In this document: in pieces, positions 35,619-46,624 of the stretch
Numbering within the stretch: position 1 is the stretch's first letter
Layout of the letters: every line of letters starts with the position of its first letter
DNA from: Pestalotiopsis fici W106-1
Taxonomy: Eukaryota > Ascomycota > Sordariomycetes > Amphisphaeriales > Sporocadaceae
Assembly: GCF_000516985.1 (NCBI RefSeq)
Contig: NW_006917093.1
Location: forward strand, 2,542,001 to 2,606,000
Direction: 5' to 3'
DNA length: 64,000 bases
Notes under the pieces: generated by a model
The model's input: the letters and a program-made list of their open reading frames with translations, nothing else
Told to the model about the DNA's origin: nothing
The model's database searches: none
Translations under genes and position numbers: made by a program

Positions 35619-37479
35619 GATTTCCGAATGATCGTATGTTTCTTCAATTTTGCTTTAGTAGAGATTGTAGCTCGAGTTCGAGATGGACTGGTGCTTGAAC
35701 AGGAGCCTTTCGCTATTTCACTGCGTTGCATGTGCACTGCAGAGCTCTTATACATTCCACGGCCAAAATGTTGGACGTGGCCGTGAAATCCTTCGCAACT
35801 TCGCTTACCCAAATAGACACTCCACGCGCCTAGACAGTATGCAGGGTCGCGGCCTCAGCCTCAACAAATCATCCTTCCAGGGGGGTTTCCAAGCTGCAGC
35901 TGTGGTCATTCCAACCAATAGCCATTCATGTCCCTGCCAGGTTGGGGGGAGCTCAGAAGAAGAAAACGAGCTATCCGTTTTAGTGTTGGTGTTACTATTT
36001 TCATTTCAAACTGCTGTCGGTGCCGGCTATTGCGCCCAGTGTCCATACGATCATATAAGATGGACCCTAGTAAACACTTGTAAACCACCCCACGTCAACA
36101 AGCTTATTTTTAAGGCTGTGTACTAGCAATCACTTTGGGAACATTTGCAGGGCCACCACCGAAAGAAGATAATGTTATCAACATGTCATTTTACTGGTAT
36201 CAGTAGCGAGACTTGCAGTATTCAAAAGACTGAGGAAGAGTTCAATCTACTACCTGGTGCCGTCGCATTTCACTTGTCGTCGGGACTTTGACTAGTAGAT
36301 GGCCAAGAGGGGAACACATTGGCATCATGTTGACTTCAAAGCGTCATGTGCAGTTGCAAGCCAGATTGGTAAAGTGCCAGCAACTCGTCTCACATGGCGC
36401 AACAGTCCAACGCCATAAGTACAGCAGTCACAGACGCACTACATTTGTAGAACCGGACCCACACGGTCGGCCGCTGATTCCATCCACTATTTCCCACCTA
36501 ATAAGCCATATGCCAACTGGGTGGCTGTTGGCTACCTACATTATCGCTCCAAGCCGTGGAACATGTCTAAATTTACCCTGCATGCCCGCATGGGTCCTCG
36601 ATCGAATCTACGTCCAGCAGTGTATAGGACCAGAAATGCCTTTTTGGATAAGTGCAGTTCTTTACGTTCCCGCAACAGTGCAAGCTGAAACACGACCCGC
36701 CAACGACAAAATACTGCATATGTGTGTAACCAACTGGCGCCAAGACTGCATGAGGTGCTGCTCGATTGGGTGTCGAGGTCACGCCGCCTTGGGTGATTTT
36801 CTTGAAATGCATGGAACACACAGTGAGCCATGAATCAGAACAGTAGTTTAGAGCCAAGTATAAGGGTCTCGGTCGTCATGATGGTCCATTCCATGCGCAT
36901 ATTGCACATGTACAGTGCCCACATCGTGTTTTGGGTAGGTACACGGCGTACGGGGTGCTTATGGTCAACAAAGTGGCTGCCTATAAATGGCCTATTTCCG
37001 CGCACCAAACCAAATTTTATAGGACTTTGATTCCTAAAAAAAAGACTTAATCTGTTGTCCTTTTCACGGCGTCAGCCAGCCAGTCCAGCAGATGCATCAA
37101 TCGCAAGAAGAGGACCGCGGCCGCATTCCTCATAAGCATGACTTGATCCTTGATCATGACTTGGATGTCGGGTTATTTATTCTTAATCTGCTAATTTGAC
37201 AATGATTGTCCAACGAATAAACAGGTCTTTACAAGCCGCCTGGGTATACACGAGTTTGCGATTCATAATCTTGAAGTTCAGAATTCAATTTCGAATCATC
37301 AACTTGGTCTTGAAGTATGAATTTCGCCGTACCCTGCAAATATTATGGAAATAATTTTCCATAAAGGCACGGCGTACAATTGCGCTGCGCCATGAATTAA
37401 AACCGGCCCTTTGCAGACGATTTAAAACCCCCATGCTGAATGGCAGGACCAAATTTGAAGTTCATCAATTTCCTCTGCT
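35619..37479. other. Spacer between membrane-protein and DPH5 genes
   Basis: 1.9 kb without a supportable gene. Contains a nested inverted repeat at 37325-37374 (listed separately), close to the 3' end of DPH5. Longer open frames at 36288-36833 lack homology and codon features. Confidence 0.55.
37325..37374. repeat. Nested inverted repeat (hairpin)
   Basis: Outer arms cgccgt (37325-37330) and acggcg (37369-37374) enclose inner arms ttatggaaa (37343-37351) and tttccataa (37356-37364). Could fold as a cruciform; about 106 bases beyond the DPH5 stop on its 3' side, so a role in 3' end formation is possible but unproven. Confidence 0.6.
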
Positions 37480-38423
37480 CTATTGCTTGCCATAGTGCTT
37501 GCCCCAGAGCTCATCCCAAGACTCCGTGTTCACAGCAAACTCCCTGGCATAATCCCGCTCAAGCTCGTGCGCCCTTCTACCGAGCAACACCAGACTGTGC
37601 AGGGGCGGGCCAAGGGCATCGTCGCTGTCGCACAGCTCCTTGAGCGTACCGGCGACAAACTTTTCAGTCTTGGCACCGACGCGCGCCGCGCCAATGGCCA
37701 GGCTGTCGGGTCCGTAGACACCTTCCTGGCGCTCCTCTTCGATCTCGAGCATCTGCTGGGCGCACTGCGCCACGGTCATGAAGCGCGGGGGCTCGTAGAT
37801 GAGGCGGCCGCGCGCCATGTTCTCGAGGCTCTGCTCCTTGACTTTGATGTCGAGCAGGACGAGCGTGTGCAGGCCGACGTCGCGGTTCTCCTTGATGCGG
37901 TCGTAAAAGCTGCTGGGCCGCCAGTTGTCGGTGAAGAATACCATGCTGACCGTTTGGCCAAAGTTGTAGAGCTGCAGACCCGTCGCGCCAATGCCCGACA
38001 TGATGGAGGCGTTGGGCACCGTCCGCACCGGGATGTTGAGCTCGCGCGCGCGCAGAATCAGGTCCGTGTGGGTGGTGGCACCAAAGGGATCGCCCACGAC
38101 ACAGAATGCGACATCAACGTTGGCGGCGTCGCGCAGGATCTCGTCGCTGTTGGACTCGACCATCTCACGGTCGGCAATGACAATCGATCGGCCATAGTAT
38201 GATTCCTACTGTGAGTATTAGCGTTAGCCTCCGGCGCGATGAGTGTCCAGCGTGATGGAGAGGAATGAGAAGGAGGAATCAAACGTACCAGGACTGTGTG
38301 ATCCACGAGGAGGATGCTGGTGTAGGCCTCAAGGTAGACTCGTTCGGCCTTCTTGACAACCTCGAGTCCCTTGACTGTGATATCAGTCTCATCACCGAGA
38401 CCTAGACCGACAAGGTAGAGCAT
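37480..38423 (-). CDS. DPH5: Diphthine methyl ester synthase (Dph5)
   Basis: SAM-dependent methyltransferase of diphthamide biosynthesis, which methylates the modified histidine of elongation factor 2 in the cytosol. Exons are 38423-38289 and 38205-37480; the 83-nt phase-0 intron (GTACGT...GTAG) joins HTVL|ESYYG. Length is 286 residues, normal for eukaryotic Dph5. The N-terminal [16 protein letters not shown] motif, the VYLEAYTS strand, [15 protein letters not shown] and [20 protein letters not shown] are all diagnostic of the tetrapyrrole-methylase-type fold. The C-terminal helix ends at a WGKHYGKQ tail. No lesions are seen. Confidence 0.96.
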
Positions 38424-39261
38424 GGTGGCGGCGAAAACGACTGAGCCAAATTCTGTACAGAAAACAAGTTGTTGGACGTGAATGAACGCACAATCGTCCT
38501 GTCTGTCTGCTTTGGGCTCAAGAAATTTTGGAGGGGTAATTTTTTCTTAGGCCATGGCCAGGGTCTTTTTGGAGGGGTAGTTTCGCGCAGGACGCAGCAG
38601 AGATGGGTGTAACGTACGGTACTTCGTGCTAGAGCTGAACAACTAGACGATGCAATGTACCCTTTTAGAATGGCCTGGTCCATGTCCACTGTTGCATTCA
38701 TCGTTCAACACATTAATGCATTCAAGGCTGGCATTGCGTCACTAATAAACTACCTAGTTACCTGCTGGACGCATCTACTCAAGAAGTGTGCACGTTCAAC
38801 CATTTAGGTACCTGTTGAAATTGGACTCGAAGGGAATATATATCATCTACATAATTTCTACCTTCAGAGTACCCTCGTTCAGCAGTACTTTGCTGTAACT
38901 TTCTTAAAAGAAATATACTCAAATACTTACATGTGATAATGTGCGCTGGGCAGCTTGACAATAAATACTGGATAAGTTTTGGGACAGCGCTAGCAGGAAA
39001 GAGGCAATTGAACTGCCGATTTCAGGTGCATGTTGCTTTGCTTAGGTGGACGCGCACAGTCAAAGTACCCTGGGTCGCAACGCACTACAACTCGCGACTA
39101 CAGCAGTGATCAATCTGGTCGCCCATTGAACTTTGCGCGGACGTTGTCTGAGCATTTGCAGTCCTGCCGCCCGCTTTTCTCACCGGTCGGACTATCGCCA
39201 ATTTTATCCACCCTTCTTCTACAACGAAAAATCCAGTAGCCACCGCACAGCGCCCACACAC
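38424..39261. other. Divergent promoter region DPH5 / SNU23
   Basis: 838 bases containing the two opposed promoters and 5' UTRs. AT-rich in the middle (38740-38940); no gene seen. Confidence 0.65.
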
Positions 39262-39978
39262 ATGGCTTCCAAAAAAGGCTCCGCGTACGGCGAGGGCCGC
39301 GCCTCCGACACCTCGTTCCGCCGAGACTGGGACCTCGAGGAGTACGCCGCCAAGGCGGCCACTCGCGAGGCAGCAGAAAAAGAGGAGCGCAAGGCTCGGT
39401 GGGAGGCCAAGCAGGAAGGCAAGAAATACTACAAACCGCTGACGGGGGACGAGACGCTCACATCGGCGCGCACGCGGCATACCGACTTTTCTGCACAAGT
39501 CGGTAAGACGTCGCTGGTGGCAGGCGGCGCCGCCGTGGGTAAGAGGGGACGCGGTCCGGGTATCTACTGCGAGGCCTGCGACCTCAACTTCAAGGACAAC
39601 CTCCAATGGGTCGAGCACATCAATTCCAAACAGCACTTGGCGGCCATCGGCCAGACAGACGAGGTCAGGAAGGCAACGGCCCAGGATGTCCACGATCGTA
39701 TCGAGCAGCTATGGCTCAAGAAGCAGGAGGAGAAGCTGGCGGCGACCACGAGTCTGCACGAGCGATTGGCGATACAGGCAGTCGAGGACGAGAAGGAGAG
39801 GGAAGCCAAGAGATTGAAGCGTCACGAGGCGGCTGAGAAGAAAAGACAGGAGCTGGAGGCAGCCAAGGAGGTCAAGATGGAATACGGCGAAGACGTGCGA
39901 ATCGAGGGCGAGCACGACGAAGACGATATGATGGCAATGATGGGATTCTCTGGCGGCTTTGGCTCGTCAAAGAAGTGA
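39262..39978 (+). CDS. SNU23: U4/U6.U5 tri-snRNP zinc-finger protein (Snu23/ZMAT2)
   Basis: Spliceosomal protein of the pre-catalytic B complex, 238 residues, single exon. The ATG at 39262 (MASKKGSAYG) is preferred over the longer open frame from 39133, because Snu23 proteins begin directly before the RRDWDLEEY motif (here about residues 20-28). The U1-like C2H2 zinc finger lies about residues 102-125 (YCEACDLNF...HINSKQH). A long charged helix rich in Glu, Lys and Arg follows, ending with the family's MMGFSGFG-type C-terminus (MAMMGFSGGFG). Acidic EGEHDEDD precedes it. All landmarks of the family are present. Confidence 0.95.
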   Translation: MASKKGSAYGEGRASDTSFRRDWDLEEYAAKAATREAAEKEERKARWEAKQEGKKYYKPLTGDETLTSARTRHTDFSAQVGKTSLVAGGAAVGKRGRGPGIYCEACDLNFKDNLQWVEHINSKQHLAAIGQTDEVRKATAQDVHDRIEQLWLKKQEEKLAATTSLHERLAIQAVEDEKEREAKRLKRHEAAEKKRQELEAAKEVKMEYGEDVRIEGEHDEDDMMAMMGFSGGFGSSKK

Positions 39979-40817
39979 AGGACGCCCGCTTGGAGACATT
40001 GGATCATACACTTGATCCTGCCCTCGGTACCGAGCTGTCGTGTGTGCGCAGCTCTAGCCGACCGCTTGATGGGACCAGAAGCCCTGCGGTCGACCATGGT
40101 AATCGCTTGCACCAAACACCACACTATTGAACGTGGTCGCCACAGCCGTCACGTATACCGCACTATCTACCACGATATTTGCATTCTGGGGCCGACACCA
40201 ACTGCCAAGTCCAATTTCACATGGTATTGGTAGAATTTTGCGATTTTCTCGCATGTCAGGCCCGCTGATTCGCCACTGGAATCGACGAAGACAGGGAAAC
40301 GGTGCTCTGTAAAGGTGATACACGGCCCTAAATGACTTGAAATATAGCATTTACGGGTCATCATAAGCTCTAGACCACAACACCACCACACGCCAACTCA
40401 AAGGTTTGATAGGCATCTATGAGACTTCTCAAGTAGCCATCTGAATACAAGGCAACATGATCTTGCAGGAAGTGTTGTAGCTCCTACAGATCAAGCCCGA
40501 TACTAGCTCATGGCACATGTGTTGTCAAAAGGCAGAACATTGACCAGCCATAACGTTGCCCAAGAAATCATTTTCATTAAAATTCGTACTAGCGCTCGTG
40601 AATGTATTCTGCAACAGCGCTTCAACATGGTGCTATCTGTTTTGCTGCAACGCTCCCGGGAGTATCAGAATAAAGGGATGCTCGTCCACCTCTAAGGGGC
40701 ACACGGGACGAGCCACAGACGCCAGCCATTGTAAATGCTCAAACCTAACTTTCCCAAACGCCCATAGCCATGCAAGGTCATATCATGCTGAGCTTGCTCA
40801 GTAGCGGTCAAGGAAAA
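39979..40817. other. Convergent spacer
   Basis: 839 bases between the 3' ends of SNU23 and the F-box gene. No gene seen; presumably 3' UTRs. Confidence 0.6.
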
Positions 40818-42303
40818 TCAAAAATCGTCGTACAAGTCGTCCATCATCTCGGCACGGATCGGTCCAGGGTGTGCCTCGCCACAATTCTCGCACAGCATAA
40901 GAGCATCCATTTGGTCCTCAGTCATGTCCTCCTCGTCCATCAAAAGATAGTCATCATCCATGAGGATCTCGGCCTCGACTTCCTCCCACGGCAAGCCGCT
41001 AACTCTATCAAAGAGTTGCCAAGCCGTCTCTTCGGGTTTGCTGATCTGTACAGGTACCTTTCTCCAGATTGTTCTGCATGATACATAGTCGGAGGGCGGC
41101 GGCTTGCCTACATCAAGGGGAGCAGGCGGGAAGTTGTCGAAGAAGGACGGGTGGTCATCGTGATGATGGTGTTTGACGCCCGCTTCAGGTCGCATAGCGC
41201 GTACAACGCGCATGTGCATGTGCTCACCGGGCAATGGGCGAAGGTTGCCGCGAGGGCCAAGGACATATGTTGGGTCATGGTCGATGAACAAGCCGTCATC
41301 CTTCAGAAGACCCTGCAAATCATGAGTTGCGCGGATGCCAACATCATCGCGCGGCAAACCAGTCACAATTACCTGATTCAGCGAACAGCCAAGATGGTGA
41401 GATGCGATGTCGTGCAGCTGTGCAGTTGGAAACTGCCAGGTGTCCTCGGCAAAATTGATGAGATCAAGTCGTAGTTTCTCCAGGCTGGGGAGAAGTCGCT
41501 TGCGGGGAAGCGAGTTGTCATGATTGGGATCATGGGGAGGGAGAAGGGCCTCCAAGAAGTCAACCAGCTGAAGCCAAGCATACGATCTGAAACCGCGACG
41601 GGCAAGCGTGGGCTCCTTTGCTCGCTTGTTGATCCTGAGCTTGACCTGTCGAGATTGCGCTGGTCGATGAGTGTCGCGCGAGATCTTATGGATGCGAGAA
41701 GGATCGTCGTCGTAAAATCGCGCAATGACGCGGAAGTTGACCTCACGAACCATCTCTCGGTAGCGAAATTCAATGTCTGCAAATGTCTTGACTGCCTGAA
41801 CAGTGGTGAAGACAAAGCGATTGCTGGACCACAGATATCTGCTGCCCTCAGTGTGCCAGGCTTTGCAGGTGGCCAGGAAGTGGATGGCAATCTGGTTGGT
41901 TCGCTTGGCCTCATCTGCCGTGATGTGTTCCTTCTTGGTCTTACAGAGGGGGTCAATAATGGGGTACTTGCTGGTCAGAGAATGCTCAAGAATCTTCAAG
42001 ACGATCTCAGTGGGCAAGTGCGGCAAGCTGGAGGACATGGAGGAGCGGGTGCTGCGTGATGCAGCCTTGTGCTGCTGCAGAAACGGGTATGGACTAGGCC
42101 ATGTAATGCCATTCTCGCGCAGCAGGCGCTTCAGCGACAGATTCTCTGCCTCGAGTTCCTGGTTCTTGGTGCGAAGAGGATGGTTGTAGTAGTCCTCGGC
42201 CTGATCGGCCTGATCGCGATACTCAAAAGCGCTCTGCGCGGGGGTTTCAGCAAAATGCACCAGACAAAGGGAATTAAGCGATGTCCAATTTGATACTAAC
42301 CAT
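40818..42303 (-). CDS. F-box domain protein
   Basis: Predicted 472-residue F-box protein, a likely substrate adaptor of an SCF ubiquitin ligase. The main exon is 42233-40818. No ATG opens this frame upstream (the codon at 42260 is GTG). The best model is a start exon consisting only of ATG (42303-42301), spliced by a 67-nt intron (GTTAGT...GCAG) to SAFEYRDQ. An N-terminal coiled coil (about residues 10-40, ELEAENLSLKRLLREN) precedes the F-box at about 65-105 (LPHLPTEIVLKILEH). Conserved-looking stretches follow (CKAWHTEGSRYLW, FRYREMVREVNFRV). The C-terminus is very acidic and contains a single CENC pair. The target-binding domain is not recognised. The F-box call is solid; the start is moderate. 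Confidence 0.8.
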
Positions 42304-44807
42304 GATGAAAAGTAGTGCTTCTTGGCCTAGCTCATGCTGCTGCTGCGAGGGCTATTCGGTAGCCGCGGATCTGCGGGAGGGCGTGTGAAAATGGTCGTCA
42401 AGTTGGATCAATCCGTGATAATTTCATTGAGGTTCCTGACTGGCTGATGGTCAGGAGGGCGTACAGTGAGTGAGTGAGTTGCTCGACTGTCTGCGGGTGG
42501 ATGAGTGAGTGCGTTGTTGCTTGTTGGGTCTTAAGTAAGAGGGAGAGTGGGATTAAATGGGTGCAGGTTCCAGGTGGCCAAGTAGCTGCCCGCACCACTT
42601 TCTTTTTTGGCGCGTCTGAATTGATGCAGCAAGAGTCGAGGCACTGGATCAGGCAGAAGCCTGAGAGTTCAACTGACAGGTTGACGTCTAAGTTTGGGGG
42701 AGAAATGACGAGGAATCAAACAAAATCCAAATGTGATGGGATGAATGCTTGGGAAGCGGTTGCCAAATGGAGACGGAAGATTCAATCAATGTTCTTCTGT
42801 ATGCCCGTCCGGTAGGTACATGTAGGCAGGCAAAATGCAGGTAGACAGTTACGTGACTAGCCGGTGTTTGTACTGTGCAGCTATTTTGTGGTTTGCGTGG
42901 TGGCAGGCGCCACATCACAAAGGCGCAGACAGTGCCAAAATGTGATCCGTGACTTGGCCCACGGAGTGCCTGGCAAGCCTGGCACCCTGGCACGCCTGGA
43001 TGGAAGTTAGGCAAGTCCTCCCCAGGTCCAAGCTCTAGAAATCACCCCACCTTCCACTCAGTCAATGGATACCTCGATGGACACTGATTGGCCAGCAACA
43101 CCTAGGACCCTTTGAACTTTACCTAAGTCCACCACGTCACCTAATGGCTCTCTAGTGAGCTCTCAGTACTTGACTTCTCGGCGCGCGCAACGGTATGTAC
43201 ATGTATTCAGTCAATGGTTTCTGATCAGGACATTTCAATGTTGAGTATCTGCTTCAATGTATGCCGCCAAGTGTTCTCGCAGTCGTTGGACTTCGAAGAA
43301 CTGCGGAAACAACGTAGCTCATTGCTTCAGGGTCTTCTGGGAGAATTGTTGCTCAACATTGCATCGCATTAGTCACAAGCTTTTGCAGGCGGCACAATTG
43401 TCACTGACCGACGGCCACCACCACAGCAACATCCGTCAGTACAAGGCTGCCGAGATGGGACGCCGAAACTCAGTAATTGCTGTTTTCATTTTGTGACTGC
43501 AGTTGTTTCCCTCAGGACGATTTCACCATCATGACAAACACAATTGCGGCAGCGTTGGCAGGGGCAATGACAAGCATCAGTTTCCGAGCAGAGTCCTTTC
43601 CAACATGACTGTCCAAGTGCAGGCACAAATCTGCCACTGCCTTTTCTAGCACGTCAAAGGCTCAAAGTCACAGCAAGTGGAAGTCGCCAGCAAAACACGG
43701 AATCAAGAGGAATCCCGTTGAAAATACCATCAATTGAATTCGACATGTCCCCCGAATCATGTCTAGGTAAGTTTTGTATTTTCATGAGTAGTGCATATGG
43801 CCAACATGCCCATTGCATGGTGCCGATTGGAAAGGTTACTGTCGGATATGGTCAAGTCCAGCTCAGATTGACGCCGATCTATGGCTAGATTAGGACCGAA
43901 CAGTTCTGTCTTATTGGTCTACATTGATGCAAAGGGAAATCCATCATGTACTCTGTATAACTCTCTTTTGCAGTAAAAGACAATACGCTGCCGAATGCCC
44001 TGATATTTCGGCACATCTAGGATACCACCACCACACACATGCGAGCACCCAATGCTGAGGACGGCAGAAGTGAGCATCAATGCAAAGGTACATGTAGCCT
44101 AGCACATACGGCCACAGCTCAAAGTACCTACCGATCTTACTTTTTGCATTCACAGCCTTCCGAAATAGAACCCCAAGTTATCAAGTACCCCGAAAAGTTC
44201 ACAACAGCCAATGCCATTCTAGTGGGCATGGTTATGACATTTGTAGTGGTCAATTGGCAATGTGGGGTAGGTCGGTCGGCGTTACATACCTAGTAGCTTC
44301 AGGACTGGAGCACTTGCAAACAACATCACGACAACGTAATGGCACGCCTTGGCGATGACCAGCTACCACGAAACGAATGAGACGCTGCGGCACGAAATCT
44401 GGGTAGAGGTGGTTCCTTGCATTGGCCCAAACTCTCCATACTTTCCCTTCGCACGTCCCGACTTTGATTTCTTTTTCTTTTCATTCCCAAAGCGGCGGAG
44501 ATCGGGGTAGCGCAGTACATGTAGCTCGACCCGTGCTTATTTGACGTCATGGATATTCACAACGTCGATGATGAAATTCCCATGAAGACTGGAGCCATGA
44601 TCGCGGGGGTGCTTCAACCGCCTGTACAATTCCGATCTGATCGTATATAAAATGCTTCGATCCAAGTTGTTGTTCTTCAAGCCCAATTCTACACTATCCG
44701 TCCATAGAAAACAAACTCCACGAATCCTCGCAAAGTCCACACTCTACCTTACAAGACCTACAACAATTTCCAATACACAGACTCTCCGCATACCACGAAC
44801 CAGAAAC
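42304..44807. other. Spacer upstream of F-box and Bli-3-like genes
   Basis: 2.5 kb of divergent intergenic DNA with no supportable gene; CA-rich and repeat-poor. The last 180 bases hold a TATA box and GATC motifs (listed separately). Confidence 0.55.
44633..44650 (+). promoter_or_regulatory. GATC pair and TATA box of Bli-3-like gene
   Basis: CGATCTGATCG (44633-44643) runs directly into TATATAA (44644-44650), about 158 bases before the chosen ATG. Another GATCGC lies near 44599. GATC-containing elements are binding sites of the White Collar photoreceptor complex in Neurospora, and bli-3 is blue-light induced there. The TATA call is direct; light control is inference. Confidence 0.5.
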
Positions 44808-45483
44808 ATGTCGTCCTTTTCCAACACGAACACTGGCTCCAAGCCCGCCGACCCTTACACGGCCACCAACAAGGATGAGCCCAGCCTCCAGGAGAAGTTT
44901 ACTGCCCTTGACAAGTTCATCGATGCTCGCAAGTTTGGCATGATGACCACCCATGAGCCTAGCAGCGGAAAGCTAGTCTCCCGGTGTATGGCTGTCGCTG
45001 CCAAGGTACATATCTCCCAATATCTGCCCGAGTCGCTACGGTGAATTGCTAACATTTGTCTAGGAGGCTAATGGCACCGACCTCCTCTTCTTCACCAACA
45101 CCGAGTCCAACAAGACGGACGAACTCAAGAGTGACCCTCAAGTCAACATCAGCTTCATCGACGGCTCGGGACAATGGGCTTCGGTCTCTGGAAAGACTTC
45201 CATTGAAACGGACCGCAGCGTAGTGAAGAAGCATTACAGCTCAAGCTTGAAGGCGTGGCTAGGCGACCTCGGAGACGGAAAGCACGACGGCTCTGAAAAC
45301 GACCCTCGCATTGGAGTTATTCGGGTCAAGATTGATACTGCTACATACTCTCTCTCGGACAAGACGATCGTTGGTTTTGCTATCGAGGTGGCCAAGGGCG
45401 CCGTGACTGGAGACACGGCATCCGTCAACAAGTTGCGGGAGATTACTTCTTCGGAAGTCCAGCAATGGCGCACAAAGGCATAA
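44808..45483 (+). CDS. Bli-3-like FMN-binding split-barrel protein
   Basis: Predicted 205-residue protein of the pyridoxamine-phosphate-oxidase-like (general stress protein 26) fold, related to Neurospora blue-light-induced Bli-3. Exons are 44808-45005 and 45064-45483; the 58-nt phase-0 intron (GTACAT...CTAG) joins VAAK|EANG. The split barrel is visible as KFGMMTTHEP, a LVSRCMAV strand, DLLFFTNTESNKTDEL, VNISFID and WASVSGKTSI. The ATG at 44808 (MSSFSNTN) is favoured because a TATA box sits at 44644-44650. An in-frame ATG at 44652, only two bases after it, would add 52 Arg/Ser/Thr-rich residues resembling a mitochondrial presequence. The cofactor (FMN or F420-like) is by family; no catalytic role is established. 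Confidence 0.88.
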
Positions 45484-45664
45484 ATATCTCTGAATGACCT
45501 TTAATTTTTCGAGCGAGCGAAATTGAGGAGGCGAGCCTCCCACACTTAAATAATATAAATTCAATCTGCTGCAACATTCAAGAACGCTGCAATCCTGTCC
45601 AAATTGATTGTGTTACTATACTATAGTGCCAGTGCTTGATGGGGCACGGTTCAAGAAATGACTA

Positions 45665-45883
45665 CCGGTTTCTTTCGAAAATTTCGGTTCTGCGCTACTA
45701 TGAGGAGCACCCCAAAGCCCCCACTAATTACTGCAAAAGCTCCTGATTGATTAGCTAAGCATACGGGGGCCCATCCTCCAGTCAACAGCCTACTGGTTAA
45801 CCAATCGTGAAAGCTCGAAATATGGGACAAAAAGAGGGGCGGCCTTACTGTAGCGCAGAACCGAAATTTTCGAAAGAAACCGG
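45665..45883. mobile_element. Tc1/mariner-like MITE with 34-bp perfect TIRs
   Basis: Perfect inverted repeats at 45665-45698 and 45850-45883 (beginning CCGGTTTCTTTCG) bound a 219-bp non-coding element. It is flanked on both sides by TA, the target duplication typical of Tc1/mariner elements. The interior has no transposase, so it would depend on one elsewhere. The identical TIRs suggest a recent or conserved insertion. Family assignment rests on the TA flank and could be wrong, since TA is short. Confidence 0.8.
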
Positions 45884-46151
45884 TAACAAATATCATGTCA
45901 CCCATGTTGCATGAGCTCAGGCTTAGTCGTTGTCGTGTTAAGGCATTTTTCGGTGCCACGGTACTTGCGGGTCGGTCCGAAACCAGTTCTATACTCTTTT
46001 CGTTTAATACAAGTGGGTGTGCCCGACCTCTCGGGGGGAGCATCATGAGTGGTACAAGTCAGCACTCACACTAATGTGTTGGTAGTAGTTAAACTGCTGG
46101 AATCAAGAGTACATATTCCCGTGCGGTCCGCTAGACATCATTCCAATTCAT

Positions 46152-46176
46152 GAAATCCACTCCAGGTGTGGATTTC
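46152..46176. repeat. Short perfect hairpin
   Basis: Arms gaaatccac (46152-46160) and gtggatttc (46168-46176) with a 7-base loop, in the spacer downstream of both flanking genes. Function unknown; it could be chance. Confidence 0.6.
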
Positions 46177-46624
46177 TGCTTTGGGATAAAGACCAAAAAA
46201 TAAGCGCAAAAACATACAACACCGGGGATTCCCCAGCCGTCACCGATCTGAGTACTAATCCGGCGCTTCTCAGTTTATCTAGGGCAGAGCGGACGGGATG
46301 CCGAGTTTTCTAAGAGCTATGGTCGTATGTGATGAAAGAGTGAATTACTGAAGAATATGGCAGAGCGTTCCCAGTGTGCACGAAAGGGAGCATAGTGAAT
46401 CAGACGTCAAGATCACCAAATGCTAGATTCTCGAGACTTCAACGACATTTCTTCAGTTATATACAGGGATGGCTTAAATAGTACATTGAACTAGTATGTA
46501 TTTACAAGCGGCCGATACTACTAAAAATTCATAGCCAGATTGCCATGTGTCAACTGTCGCACGCTACGACATCATCCAATCAGAAAAAGCATTCAAGTTG
46601 TAGTGAGGATGGACATATATCCCC

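Larger units (their letters stand above)
45484..46624. other. Spacer carrying a MITE
   Basis: 1.1 kb between convergent genes. It contains the TIR element at 45665-45883 and a 9-bp-arm hairpin at 46152-46176. An open frame on the minus strand (45651-46046) overlaps the element and is considered incidental. Confidence 0.65.

Noticed and set aside
36288..36833. 181-codon open frame on the + strand
   Set aside because: No recognisable motif or splice partner and irregular composition; likely chance.
45651..46046. 131-codon open frame on the minus strand spanning the MITE
   Set aside because: Includes both terminal inverted repeats of the element; reading through a MITE is not evidence of a gene.
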